Positions 54,219-63,001 of a stretch of DNA of 64,000 bases are shown here, one piece after another. The position numbers and the translations under genes were made by a program. Position 1 is the first letter of the stretch. The number at the start of each line of letters is the position of its first letter. Below the pieces are notes generated by a model. The model was given only the letters and a program-made list of their open reading frames with translations, was not told the origin of the DNA and did no database searches. Source of the DNA: Lachnoanaerobaculum orale (lineage in GTDB: Bacteria; Bacillota; Clostridia; Lachnospirales; Lachnospiraceae); contig NZ_RRCM01000003.1 in assembly GCF_003862485.1 (NCBI RefSeq), positions 62,001 through 126,000 on the forward strand, in the 5' to 3' direction.

Positions 54219-55547
54219 ATGAATTTGATTAAGAAATTATTATGTTCAGTTTCGGCTGTAGCGGTTTCGGCACTTTTGGCGCTACCTGTTATGGCCGCAG
54301 ATGCACAGTGGAAGAGAAATGATAAGGGTTGGTGGTATGAGGAGGCGAACGGAGCATATCCTACCAACCAATGGAAACTGATAAACAATAAGTGGTACTA
54401 CTTTGACAATATAGGTTATATGCTTGAGAATCGTTGGGTAGGAAACTACTATGTAGGTGCTGACGGTGCCATGCTTGTAAGTACATCCACCCCTGACGGC
54501 TATTATGTTGATGCTACAGGTAAGTGGGTAGAGGGCATCAAGAGGACTGTAAATATAAGCAAGAGATCCGGCACAAGCTCAGGCGGCGGCAGAAGCGGCG
54601 GTTCAGGCAGAAGCTCAGGTAGAAGAAGTTCAGGCGGATCAGGCGGAAGTTCAGGAGGCGGTAGAAGTTCAGGCGGTTCATCAAGCGGCGGAAGCTCAAG
54701 CGGAAGTTCAAGTAGCGGAAGTTCGGGCGGTTCAACGATTACAACAAACACAAATACCGGCAATACAGGAAGCAATACAAATGCAAATACTTCAGGAGGC
54801 AATCATCAGGTAGTTACTCCGAATGCATCAAATAATAACAATGCAAACACAAGTACAAATATCGGAAATACTTCTGTAAATACACAAAACAATAATGTGG
54901 CAAATACAGGTAATAATAACACTCCAAGCACAGTGGTTACTCCTAATGCTTCAAACAATGCGGCAAATACCGTTACACAAGTTTCAAGTGAGGAGACGAG
55001 AGTTATTGACGCGCTAAAGGCAATGGGAGTGAGTGAAAAGGAAGCTAAATTGTATTATATTATCAATGCTTACAGAGAGAGTCAGGGACTGCAAAAGCTT
55101 TCATTCTCAAAGTCACTTACAATTGTTGCAAGAACTCATGTATCTGACTCAAATACCTATACGCCTGAAAATCAGAGAGATTCAAGAGGTATGCAGGGTA
55201 ATCTGCACAGCTGGTCAAACCACGGCAGCTGGACACCGGTGGTATACACATCCGATCACGAATATGCAGCCAATATGTGGAGTAAGCCGAGAGAGTTGAC
55301 TTCCTATACCGGAAACGGATATGAGATTTCTTCATGGTATAGCGGCAATATAACTCCTGAGGATGCACTTGATCTATGGAAGAATTCATCAGGACATAAT
55401 GCCGTAATGACAACACAGGGAAATTGGTCAGATTTAAAGACTATGGGTGTTGCGATAGACGGAAAGTATGCACATGTATGGTTTGGAAGTGCTGCGGATC
55501 CGGCAGGATATTATGATGTGGCGAATTATCAGGTACTTCATCCTTAA
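54219..55547 (+). CDS. Secreted SCP/CAP-domain protein with cell-wall-binding repeats
   Basis: This 442-aa protein starts at MNLIKKLLCSVSAVAVSALL after GGAGG. It has a signal peptide (cleavage near MAADA) and choline-binding-type repeats (about 35-115; WKRNDKGWWYEEANGAYPTN, WKLINNKWYYFDNIGYML, YYVGADGAML). Next come a Gly/Ser linker (about 122-175) and an Asn/Thr-rich linker (about 175-255). The CAP domain (about 275-440) has INAYRESQGLQKLSFSKSLT, HVSDSNTYTP, W.NHGSW and DLWKNSSGHNAVM. It is a wall-attached surface protein; CAP proteins in bacteria have no agreed activity. Confidence 0.9.
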   Translation: MNLIKKLLCSVSAVAVSALLALPVMAADAQWKRNDKGWWYEEANGAYPTNQWKLINNKWYYFDNIGYMLENRWVGNYYVGADGAMLVSTSTPDGYYVDATGKWVEGIKRTVNISKRSGTSSGGGRSGGSGRSSGRRSSGGSGGSSGGGRSSGGSSSGGSSSGSSSSGSSGGSTITTNTNTGNTGSNTNANTSGGNHQVVTPNASNNNNANTSTNIGNTSVNTQNNNVANTGNNNTPSTVVTPNASNNAANTVTQVSSEETRVIDALKAMGVSEKEAKLYYIINAYRESQGLQKLSFSKSLTIVARTHVSDSNTYTPENQRDSRGMQGNLHSWSNHGSWTPVVYTSDHEYAANMWSKPRELTSYTGNGYEISSWYSGNITPEDALDLWKNSSGHNAVMTTQGNWSDLKTMGVAIDGKYAHVWFGSAADPAGYYDVANYQVLHP

Positions 55548-55585
55548 TGAGACAGGTACCTTACAATACGGTTAATACTACAATG

Positions 55586-55615
55586 AGGCTGTCAATTTTG
55601 GCAGCCTTATTTTAA
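55586..55615 (+). terminator. Terminator after the CAP-protein gene
   Basis: AGGCTG (55,586-55,591) and CAGCCT (55,602-55,607) form a stem around TCAATTTTGG, followed by TATTTTAAT. Confidence 0.7.
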
Positions 55616-55626
55616 TAAGGAGTGAA

Positions 55627-56799
55627 ATGAAAAAGCATAAAAGATTTAAAGGCTTATTTTTATGTTTGATAATCTGCATGGCCTTTACCTTTATAGGATG
55701 TAGAGGAAGGGCGGCGGTATCAAATACCGAAGTCTCAATGACTGAGGCTGTGGAGGATATTAAAACATCGAAGTTTTCCATGCATTTTATAGATGTGGGA
55801 CAGGGAGATTCCACGCTCATAGGTTGTGACGGTGAGTGGATGCTTATAGATGCAGGAGATAATACAAAGGGTAGTGCCGTGCAGCTTTATCTTAAAAAGG
55901 CGGGGGTATCAAAACTGAAATATGTTATCGGAACACATCCTGATGCTGACCATATAGGCGGTATGGATGTTATAATCACAAAATTTGACTGTGAAAATAT
56001 CCTCTTACCTGATAAAAAGAGTGACAGTAAAGAATATGAAGAATTAATTGATGCTATAAATTATAGAAATTATAAGATTAGTGTACCTAGGGTAGGAGAA
56101 AAATTTTCCTTGGGAAGTGCAGACTTTACAGTACTTGGGCCGATAAGTAAGGCTGAGAGTAACAACAATAACTCTATTGTAGTTAAGGTAAAATATAAAG
56201 ATACTTCATTTTTGCTTTCAGGAGATGCAGAGAGTGAGGAGGAACAGGAAATAGTAGATTCAGGGGCGGATTTAAAAGCGGATGTTTATCACGCAGGGCA
56301 CCACGGCAGCAATACATCTTCAAGCAGCGAGTGGTTAAAGAAAATATCACCTAAGTATGTGGTGATAAGCTGCGGCAAGGGTAATACTTACGGACATCCG
56401 CACAGGGAAGTGCTGGACGAGTTTAAAAAGATTGGCGCGAAGGTTTACAGGACTGATGAACAGGGAAGTATAGCGTTAAGTTCTGACGGAGTGAAACTGT
56501 CATGGAATGTAAGTCCTTCAGATACATGGAAGTCGGGCTATGAAAATGCAGGTACAAAGGATGTCGTAAAAAATAAAGCCGATACAGTGCCTCAAAGGAA
56601 TATGGCGGAAGATAAAACAACGGAGCCGGGAAACAGTCTTGAAATGACCTATATACTTAACAATAACTCACTTAAGTTTCACTATCCCGACTGTAAATCG
56701 GTACCTAAGATAAAGGATAAGAACAAGGAAGAAGTAAAGACTACAAGGGATGAGCTTATAAAAAGAGGTTATGAGCCTTGTAAGATATGTAATCCTTAG
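55627..56799 (+). CDS. Lipoprotein metallo-beta-lactamase-fold hydrolase (ComEC/Rec2-like) with C-terminal Ada-like zinc motif
   Basis: This 390-aa protein has a lipoprotein signal (CMAFTFIGCRG). An MBL domain follows (about 50-285) with MHFIDVGQGDSTLI, GTHPDADHIGGMD (metal ligands) and HAGHHGSNTSSSSEWLKKIS, as in the nuclease-type domain of ComEC. After a linker, the end (about 340-390) has LNNNSLKFHYPDCKSVPKIK and GYEPCKICNP, the HxxxC...CxxC arrangement seen after extracellular nucleases. An extracellular nucleic-acid hydrolase is likely. Confidence 0.87.
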   Translation: MKKHKRFKGLFLCLIICMAFTFIGCRGRAAVSNTEVSMTEAVEDIKTSKFSMHFIDVGQGDSTLIGCDGEWMLIDAGDNTKGSAVQLYLKKAGVSKLKYVIGTHPDADHIGGMDVIITKFDCENILLPDKKSDSKEYEELIDAINYRNYKISVPRVGEKFSLGSADFTVLGPISKAESNNNNSIVVKVKYKDTSFLLSGDAESEEEQEIVDSGADLKADVYHAGHHGSNTSSSSEWLKKISPKYVVISCGKGNTYGHPHREVLDEFKKIGAKVYRTDEQGSIALSSDGVKLSWNVSPSDTWKSGYENAGTKDVVKNKADTVPQRNMAEDKTTEPGNSLEMTYILNNNSLKFHYPDCKSVPKIKDKNKEEVKTTRDELIKRGYEPCKICNP

Positions 56800-56862
56800 A
56801 TATCTTAGGCGAATATTGTGATATAATGCAATAAATAATATAAGAATACGGAGACTACATAT

Positions 56863-57684
56863 ATGAGCGGAAATAAACAAATTTTACTGGTTAACGATCT
56901 TGCAGGTTACGGAAAGGTGGCACTTTCAGCCATGATGCCGATAATGTCACATATGGGATTTGAGATATTTACACTTCCTACAGCACTTGTATCCAATACT
57001 CTTGACTATGGAAAGTTTGAGATACTTGATACTAAGGATTATATTGAAAAGACTGTTAATGTATGGAATGAGCTGGATTTTTCATTTGAGTCTATAGCGA
57101 TAGGATTTATCGCATCTGATGAAGAGGCCGATATTTTGGCGGACTTTTGTGACAAGCAAAGTAAAAAAGGTACTTTTATATTTGTTGACCCTATAATGGG
57201 AGATGACGGCAGACTATATAACGGTATTGCAAAGAATGCTGTAGAAAACAGAAAGAGACTCCTTAAGTTTGCAAATCTTATAAAGCCGAATTTTACAGAG
57301 TGCTGCCTGCTTACAGGCATGGAATACAAAAAAGAGGGATTTTCTAAAGAAGAAAATGAGGTTATGTTGAGAAAACTTATAGGGGAAAATCAATCTTCGG
57401 CGGTTATTACATCCGTGCCTTTTGAGGATAAAAAATACTGCCTATGTTATGATGCCGATACCGATAAGATTGCCTATATTGAATATGACGAGATAGATGT
57501 CAGATTCCCGGGAACGGGAGATATATTCTCAGCGATATTGGTGGGAGACATTTTGGGCGGTAAATCACTTTTTGATGCGACTTCTCATGCTATAAAAGTA
57601 GTAAGGAATATGATAAATGCCAATATAAAAAATGCGGACAAATATCGCGGCATACCGGTGGAACAGTATCTTGATCTGGTATAG
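56863..57684 (+). CDS. Pyridoxal/pyridoxamine kinase-like protein (PdxK/ThiD family)
   Basis: This 273-aa protein has the ribokinase fold: QILLVNDLAGYGKVALSAMM at the N-terminus, FVDPIMGDDGRLY, LIKPNFTECCLLTGM and the anion hole FPGTGDIFSAILVGDILGG with catalytic Asp. These fit a pyridoxal kinase of the PdxY type. A TGATATAATG box lies upstream (56,818-56,828). The jetA start follows after nine bases, so it likely forms one transcript with the Wadjet genes. Confidence 0.87.
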   Translation: MSGNKQILLVNDLAGYGKVALSAMMPIMSHMGFEIFTLPTALVSNTLDYGKFEILDTKDYIEKTVNVWNELDFSFESIAIGFIASDEEADILADFCDKQSKKGTFIFVDPIMGDDGRLYNGIAKNAVENRKRLLKFANLIKPNFTECCLLTGMEYKKEGFSKEENEVMLRKLIGENQSSAVITSVPFEDKKYCLCYDADTDKIAYIEYDEIDVRFPGTGDIFSAILVGDILGGKSLFDATSHAIKVVRNMINANIKNADKYRGIPVEQYLDLV

Positions 57685-57693
57685 GTTTGATAT

Positions 57694-59100
57694 ATGAATA
57701 TTTTTGATGAGATAGATGAAAATCTGTTCAGACCTCTGACCGGGACCAATAAAAGAAAATATGCCGATATACTGGCTTTGATTTGGGATAAATGTAAGAG
57801 AATGCCTATGTATTCTATAGAAAAAAGCACTGTCTTTGATATGGCGGAGGAATATCTTTTGGGCTTGGGAGAGAGTGTGGAACTTGATATTGAAGAGCAG
57901 GAAGAGGTTAGCGGAAATATCTCGGATATGCGAGTGGTGGCAGGCACTCTTATAAGAAGGCTTAGAGATACAGGCTGGATCTTGGAAAAACCCGGCGAAT
58001 ATGAGGACGAGGATAAGCTGGCTCTACAGTATAAGGTTGTGCCTATACTTAAGTCATTTAAAGAGGTTGTCAGTCCGACGATTGTTACATATAAGGGTAA
58101 GCTTTTCAAGATATATTCAATGTTTGAGCATATATCCGAGCAGGGGAGTCCGTATGAAGGCGTATTAAAAGAAGCATCGGAAGACTTTGACAATCTGAAT
58201 CAGGCGCTTAGAACCTTGTCGGCTTCAATAGAAGATCATATAAACGAGCTGACTATGGGTAAGAGTCCGCAGGAGATATTGGAATTTTTTGAAAAATATG
58301 AAGAGAAGATAGTTGTGGGATCATATCACAGGTTTAAGACAAATGACAATCTGTTTTATTACAGGTCAAGTCTGTATGAAAGCCTTGATAAATGTGAAGA
58401 CAGCTTGTTTGACGCACTGGTACTTGACTGTATGGATACGGAACGCGTAGAAAAAGACATAGCTGAAGTTAAGATAAGAGAACTGATAACAAAGGTTCGC
58501 ATGGACATTGAAGAGATGGAAGGTCTTATGAGGGCTATTGACGACAGACATATAATCTACAGGATGAGAGCCGTACAAAGAGCGCAGTTTTTGTTGCTGT
58601 CTGACGGAAGCAGTAAGAGTAAAATCAATAATATACTGAGGTTTTATGCAAGTACCATAGATTCAAAGGAAGACGGATATAAAGACGATGATACTGTAGG
58701 AGCTGAAATCTTTCAGATATTTTGTCAAAACTTTTTTGACAGCGCTTCTATTGCAACACCTGTGAAAAAAAGAAAGCCTACACCTATTGAGCTTATGAGT
58801 ATATTCGAAGAGCCGGATATGGAGCTTGTGGAAGAGAAAAACAAAAAGATTATGGAGTATATAAAGAATGCTTTGACATCTGAGAATGTAAACAGGTTTG
58901 CAAGGGATATTCTTGCAGGAAATCATGCTGTGCAGATAAGCTCGGTATTTGAAAAGGACCCTGATACATTTACAAAGATTATAGGATTGTATACATATTC
59001 AAAGACATCTGAAAGAGAATACGATATAAGACTGAAGGACAATGTGGTGGAAATAAACGGTGTAAGGTTCAAAGATTTTATTGTTGAGGAAAGAAGATAA
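57694..59100 (+). CDS. jetA: Wadjet anti-plasmid system protein JetA
   Basis: This 468-aa protein starts MNIFDEIDENLFRPLTGTNK then RKYADILALIWDKCKRMPMY, as in DUF5716/JetA (MksF-like kleisin). It is helical and acidic and bridges the JetC ATPase heads. Its stop overlaps the start of jetB. The full set A-B-C-D follows in order, which makes the assignment firm. The DUF5716 form belongs to one of the described Wadjet types (I believe type II). Confidence 0.9.
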   Translation: MNIFDEIDENLFRPLTGTNKRKYADILALIWDKCKRMPMYSIEKSTVFDMAEEYLLGLGESVELDIEEQEEVSGNISDMRVVAGTLIRRLRDTGWILEKPGEYEDEDKLALQYKVVPILKSFKEVVSPTIVTYKGKLFKIYSMFEHISEQGSPYEGVLKEASEDFDNLNQALRTLSASIEDHINELTMGKSPQEILEFFEKYEEKIVVGSYHRFKTNDNLFYYRSSLYESLDKCEDSLFDALVLDCMDTERVEKDIAEVKIRELITKVRMDIEEMEGLMRAIDDRHIIYRMRAVQRAQFLLLSDGSSKSKINNILRFYASTIDSKEDGYKDDDTVGAEIFQIFCQNFFDSASIATPVKKRKPTPIELMSIFEEPDMELVEEKNKKIMEYIKNALTSENVNRFARDILAGNHAVQISSVFEKDPDTFTKIIGLYTYSKTSEREYDIRLKDNVVEINGVRFKDFIVEERR

Positions 59101-59675
59101 TGGCGGTTGATATAAAAGAAGAGATAGCCAATTACCTGTTGAATAATTGTTTTTTGATGGGAACTGTGGATACTACAAGAGAGAAGTACTACTATGTTAT
59201 AAATCATGAAGAAAGCTTCAGACAGATTTTTTTGCCGATAGGATATACTTTGGTGGTTCACAGAAATTTGAGGGTTATTCAGCTTATCAATAATCACGGT
59301 AGCGGCAGAGTTATATTAAAAAAATATGAGAGTATTATTTTGCTTATACTAAGACTTTTGTATGTAGAAAAAAGAGAAAGTTTGTCCACAAGTGAAGACA
59401 GCGTGTTTACAACTGTTGAAGAGATAAAAAATGAATATGAGAAGCTCAACCTCCCGAGAAAATTTGACAGAGTATTGTTGGAAGAGTCTTTAAGAAATAT
59501 AAAAAGATACAATCTTTTAAAGGTTGAGGACAGACTTTCGGATATGGATGCAAAGATCAGGATTTACCCTTCAGTGATGCTTGCCATGCCTGATGTAAAT
59601 ATAAATAAGGCCTATGAGGAGACCGCCAAGCTTTTGGCACAGTATGAAAACAGCGAAGACGGAGATGAAGAATGA
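59100..59675 (+). CDS. jetB: Wadjet anti-plasmid system protein JetB
   Basis: This 191-aa protein of the DUF4194/MksE type has two winged-helix-like parts (IANYLLNNCFLMGTVDTTRE, RLYVEKRESLSTSEDSVFTT, VEEIKNEYEKLNLPRKFDRV). It is the small accessory subunit that dimerises on the kleisin. It overlaps jetC by 4 bases. Confidence 0.9.
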   Translation: MAVDIKEEIANYLLNNCFLMGTVDTTREKYYYVINHEESFRQIFLPIGYTLVVHRNLRVIQLINNHGSGRVILKKYESIILLILRLLYVEKRESLSTSEDSVFTTVEEIKNEYEKLNLPRKFDRVLLEESLRNIKRYNLLKVEDRLSDMDAKIRIYPSVMLAMPDVNINKAYEETAKLLAQYENSEDGDEE

Positions 59676-62600
59676 TTAGAATGACGAGGCTTCATCTGAT
59701 AAATTGGCATAATTTTCAGGATGATATAATAGATTTCAAAAATATCACCTACCTTTTGGGGGTGAACGCTGTAGGAAAGACTACAATAATGGATGCCGTA
59801 AGGTATTGTCTTACTACAAATAAGGATTTCAACACGGCGGGAAATAAAAAGAGCGGAAGAACTCTTTTAGGTTCGGTACACCAAAAGCAAAGGGCGGAGG
59901 ATTCATATCTTCGTCCGGGACATACGGTTTCATACATAGGGATAGAGTTTTTGGATGAGGCTATAAAAAAGAACTTTGTAATAATTGCCCGTATAGAATC
60001 CGAGACACCGAAGCAGGATTTAAAGGGGGTATATCAGGACTGGTATATTACAAAACCCGGATTTGTTCTTGAGGATATTCCTTTTTTTACAAAGAAAAAT
60101 GATGCCAAGAGACCTACATCAAGAGATGCTTTCAAGCTTGAGAATAAGGGCATGGACAGGGCGTCAAATCAGTCGGATGCAAAGATAAGGATTTGCAGAG
60201 TGCTGGGTATAGGTGAGGCAAACTCGCCTATAGGAAAGAAGTTTAATGAGGTGTTCCATATGGGCACCGGACTGGATGATATAAAGGATATCAGAGAGTT
60301 TATCTATACATATATTTTGCCTGAGCCTGAAGTGAATATAGAGTTTTTGCAAAAGGACATGCTTGAACTTGAGAGATTGCAGGAGATACTGCAGGAGGCA
60401 AGTGACAGAGAAGAACTTTTAAAAGAAATCAATGAAAGAATAAAATCGGCAAAAGAATTCCTTGCTAAAGTCAAAATAAATGAGAGTTTGGTCGCTTATG
60501 CAAATCTTCAGGAAAATATCGAAGAGACAAATGAGAAAAAGTATCTTATAGAGGAATGGAATAAAAGCCTTGAGATGCTTGATAAGAGATTACTTGAACT
60601 TTCAGAGAGTGAGAATAAGGCATCAGCTCTTTTGTATGAAGCACAAAGAGCGGCGGAAGAAAATGTGGAAAATAAGGAAATGCTCTCACTTGAAAGTGAA
60701 AATAAGAACAATAAACTTGAAAATGAGAAGCTTATATTGGAAGCAGGTATATTTGAAGATGTGCTTCAAAAGCTGTTTTTTCTTATTGACAGGCTGAATA
60801 AGGTAGGATTTTATGTCAAAGTAGACGACTCTATAAAAGATGAAAATACTAAAACGGATGACAGGATAAGAGAAATTAAAAACAGTGCAAAGCTTTTTGC
60901 AGATATGGAAGAAGAAATCAAAAATCATGATGCGAAGATAAGAAATGATATTGCAGAGCTTAATGATAAAAGTGATGTACTTTCAAAAAAGATAAAGAGT
61001 TTGGAAGCAGGCGTGATGTGTTATCCTGATGAAGCGATATTTGTAAGAGATAAGATAAATTCATTCTTGAGTGAGCAAAGTAAAAGAGCGGATGCCAAGC
61101 TGCTTTGTGAACTTTTATATATGACGGATAACAGCTGGCAGGACGCTGTTGAGAGCTATTTGAATACCCAGAGGTTTAATATTATTGTTGAACCGGAAAA
61201 TTATCTTTCGGCAAAAAAGGTCTTTGTATCTCTGGGCGATAAAGTTAAGGGAATAGGGCTTATAGATACAAGAAAGATAAAGGAGCCTGAGTACAAGTCT
61301 TTGAATGAGGCTTATCTTGGAGATAAGATTGATTCTGAAAATATCTATGCAAAGGCATATGCAAGATATGTTATGAAAAATGTTATTTGCTGTGAGTCTT
61401 CGGATGATTTGGAGAATTTTTCAAAGAGTGTAACAAGAGACAGGCTCAGATTCCAAAACTTCTGCTTACAGAGGATGGCAAAAAAAGAACATTTCATAGG
61501 TGTGGATGCCATAGCAAAGCAATTAAAGAGTGCAAAAGAAGAGTTTGCAGGCGTCAAAAAAGAACTTACAAGACTTGAAGAAGCCAAGAAAAACTTTGAC
61601 TCTATTTATAACGGGTATACAAAGTTCAGAGCGGGTGACAACTTCGGAAAACTTGAAAACTACTGTGAATCAAAGGCAAAGTCAAAAGTACTCTCGGCTA
61701 AGATAGAAGATATAGCAAAGAAGATAGAGGAGTTTAAGAAAAATCCTATTCTGCTTGCTATGTATGACAGAGTGAAAGAATGTAAGAAGAACTTAAATGT
61801 TGTAAGAGATGAGATAACGGATAACAAGGCAAAAAAGCAAAACCTTAACTCCGATATAAACAGGGCAAAAAATTTGCTTGAGGAGCTTGAAGCGAGCCTT
61901 TCAAATTTGCAGGATATATATGAGAAAAGTGTTGAGGAGTATCCTGAGTTTATAAATGATGTTGAGAAGAAGTATCAAAATGAAAGAAAATCAAAGAAGG
62001 CTTCAGCCATTGCCTATAACTTTTCAAACCGTGTAATTCAGGACAATATTGCGTTGAACAACTACTTAAATCAGGAACTTATACCGCTGCAACAAAGATA
62101 TATGGCTACATATACCTGTGATTACGCTACAGGCCTCGGAGGAGCAAACAGGTATATGCAGGAATTTCTGACATTGCAGAATATAGAGCTTGAAAGACAT
62201 AAGAGCGAACTTGTAAACGCACAGATAAGATGTAAGGACAGATTCCGTAAGGAAGTGCTGTTTAGAATGAAGGATGATATTTTAAGAGCAAAGCAGCAGT
62301 TTAAGCAGATAAATCGTGTTATGGAAAATCTCGAGTACGGTGAAGAAAGCTACAGATTCGGAATTGACAAGAGTAAGGACAGGGAACTTGGAATGTTCTA
62401 TGATATAATCATGGACAAAGATAATATGCAGATTGACAGAGAAAATGATATGCTTATGCTTATTGCAGAAAGTAACAAGTCTGAAATATTTGAAAGTCAG
62501 ATTGATGACTTTATGCAAAGAATTATGATTGATGTTGAGGAACATGCAAGGCAGAATCTATCAGGTCAAAAATCAGGTGCCAAAAGTATGGGAATGTATG

Positions 62601-63001
62601 TGGATTACAGGACATATCTGGACTATGACATAATTGTGAAAAATTGTGTGACGGGAAATGAGGTGGGACTTTCAAAGGTCAACGCGGAAGGCAGCGGCGG
62701 TGAGAATCAGGCTCCTTTTTATGTGGCTATCTGTGCATCTCTTTTGCAGATTTATGAGCAGAGCAAGGAAGGTTCTATAAGGCTGATACTGCTTGATGAA
62801 GCATTCAACAATATGACAAGCGACAGAATAGAGCCGATGATGAATATGTTTAAAAAGCTTAATTTGCAGCTTGTTCTGATAGCAACGGCTGAAAAGGCTA
62901 CAGCCATATTGCCGTACTGTGATATTACATATTCTATTGTAAAGTCCGGAAACAGGAATGCGATAGGAGTGTTTGAGAGGATTGAGGATGGACTACATTA
63001 A
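59672..63001 (+). CDS. jetC: Wadjet anti-plasmid system SMC-like ATPase JetC
   Basis: This 1,109-aa protein has Walker A YLLGVNAVGKTTIMDAVRYC near residue 30, long coiled coils (about 230-470 and 620-790) around a hinge-like region, the signature AEGSGGENQAPFYVAI and Walker B RLILLDEAFNNM near the C-terminus. It is an MksB-like SMC motor that extrudes DNA loops and recognises small circular DNA. All motifs are intact. jetD overlaps its end by 14 bases. Confidence 0.93.
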   Translation: MIRMTRLHLINWHNFQDDIIDFKNITYLLGVNAVGKTTIMDAVRYCLTTNKDFNTAGNKKSGRTLLGSVHQKQRAEDSYLRPGHTVSYIGIEFLDEAIKKNFVIIARIESETPKQDLKGVYQDWYITKPGFVLEDIPFFTKKNDAKRPTSRDAFKLENKGMDRASNQSDAKIRICRVLGIGEANSPIGKKFNEVFHMGTGLDDIKDIREFIYTYILPEPEVNIEFLQKDMLELERLQEILQEASDREELLKEINERIKSAKEFLAKVKINESLVAYANLQENIEETNEKKYLIEEWNKSLEMLDKRLLELSESENKASALLYEAQRAAEENVENKEMLSLESENKNNKLENEKLILEAGIFEDVLQKLFFLIDRLNKVGFYVKVDDSIKDENTKTDDRIREIKNSAKLFADMEEEIKNHDAKIRNDIAELNDKSDVLSKKIKSLEAGVMCYPDEAIFVRDKINSFLSEQSKRADAKLLCELLYMTDNSWQDAVESYLNTQRFNIIVEPENYLSAKKVFVSLGDKVKGIGLIDTRKIKEPEYKSLNEAYLGDKIDSENIYAKAYARYVMKNVICCESSDDLENFSKSVTRDRLRFQNFCLQRMAKKEHFIGVDAIAKQLKSAKEEFAGVKKELTRLEEAKKNFDSIYNGYTKFRAGDNFGKLENYCESKAKSKVLSAKIEDIAKKIEEFKKNPILLAMYDRVKECKKNLNVVRDEITDNKAKKQNLNSDINRAKNLLEELEASLSNLQDIYEKSVEEYPEFINDVEKKYQNERKSKKASAIAYNFSNRVIQDNIALNNYLNQELIPLQQRYMATYTCDYATGLGGANRYMQEFLTLQNIELERHKSELVNAQIRCKDRFRKEVLFRMKDDILRAKQQFKQINRVMENLEYGEESYRFGIDKSKDRELGMFYDIIMDKDNMQIDRENDMLMLIAESNKSEIFESQIDDFMQRIMIDVEEHARQNLSGQKSGAKSMGMYVDYRTYLDYDIIVKNCVTGNEVGLSKVNAEGSGGENQAPFYVAICASLLQIYEQSKEGSIRLILLDEAFNNMTSDRIEPMMNMFKKLNLQLVLIATAEKATAILPYCDITYSIVKSGNRNAIGVFERIEDGLH

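Noticed and set aside
54503-54802. Minus-strand frame of almost only Pro, Leu and Glu
   Set aside because: It is the complement of the Gly/Ser linker of the CAP protein, so its open length comes from the repeat.
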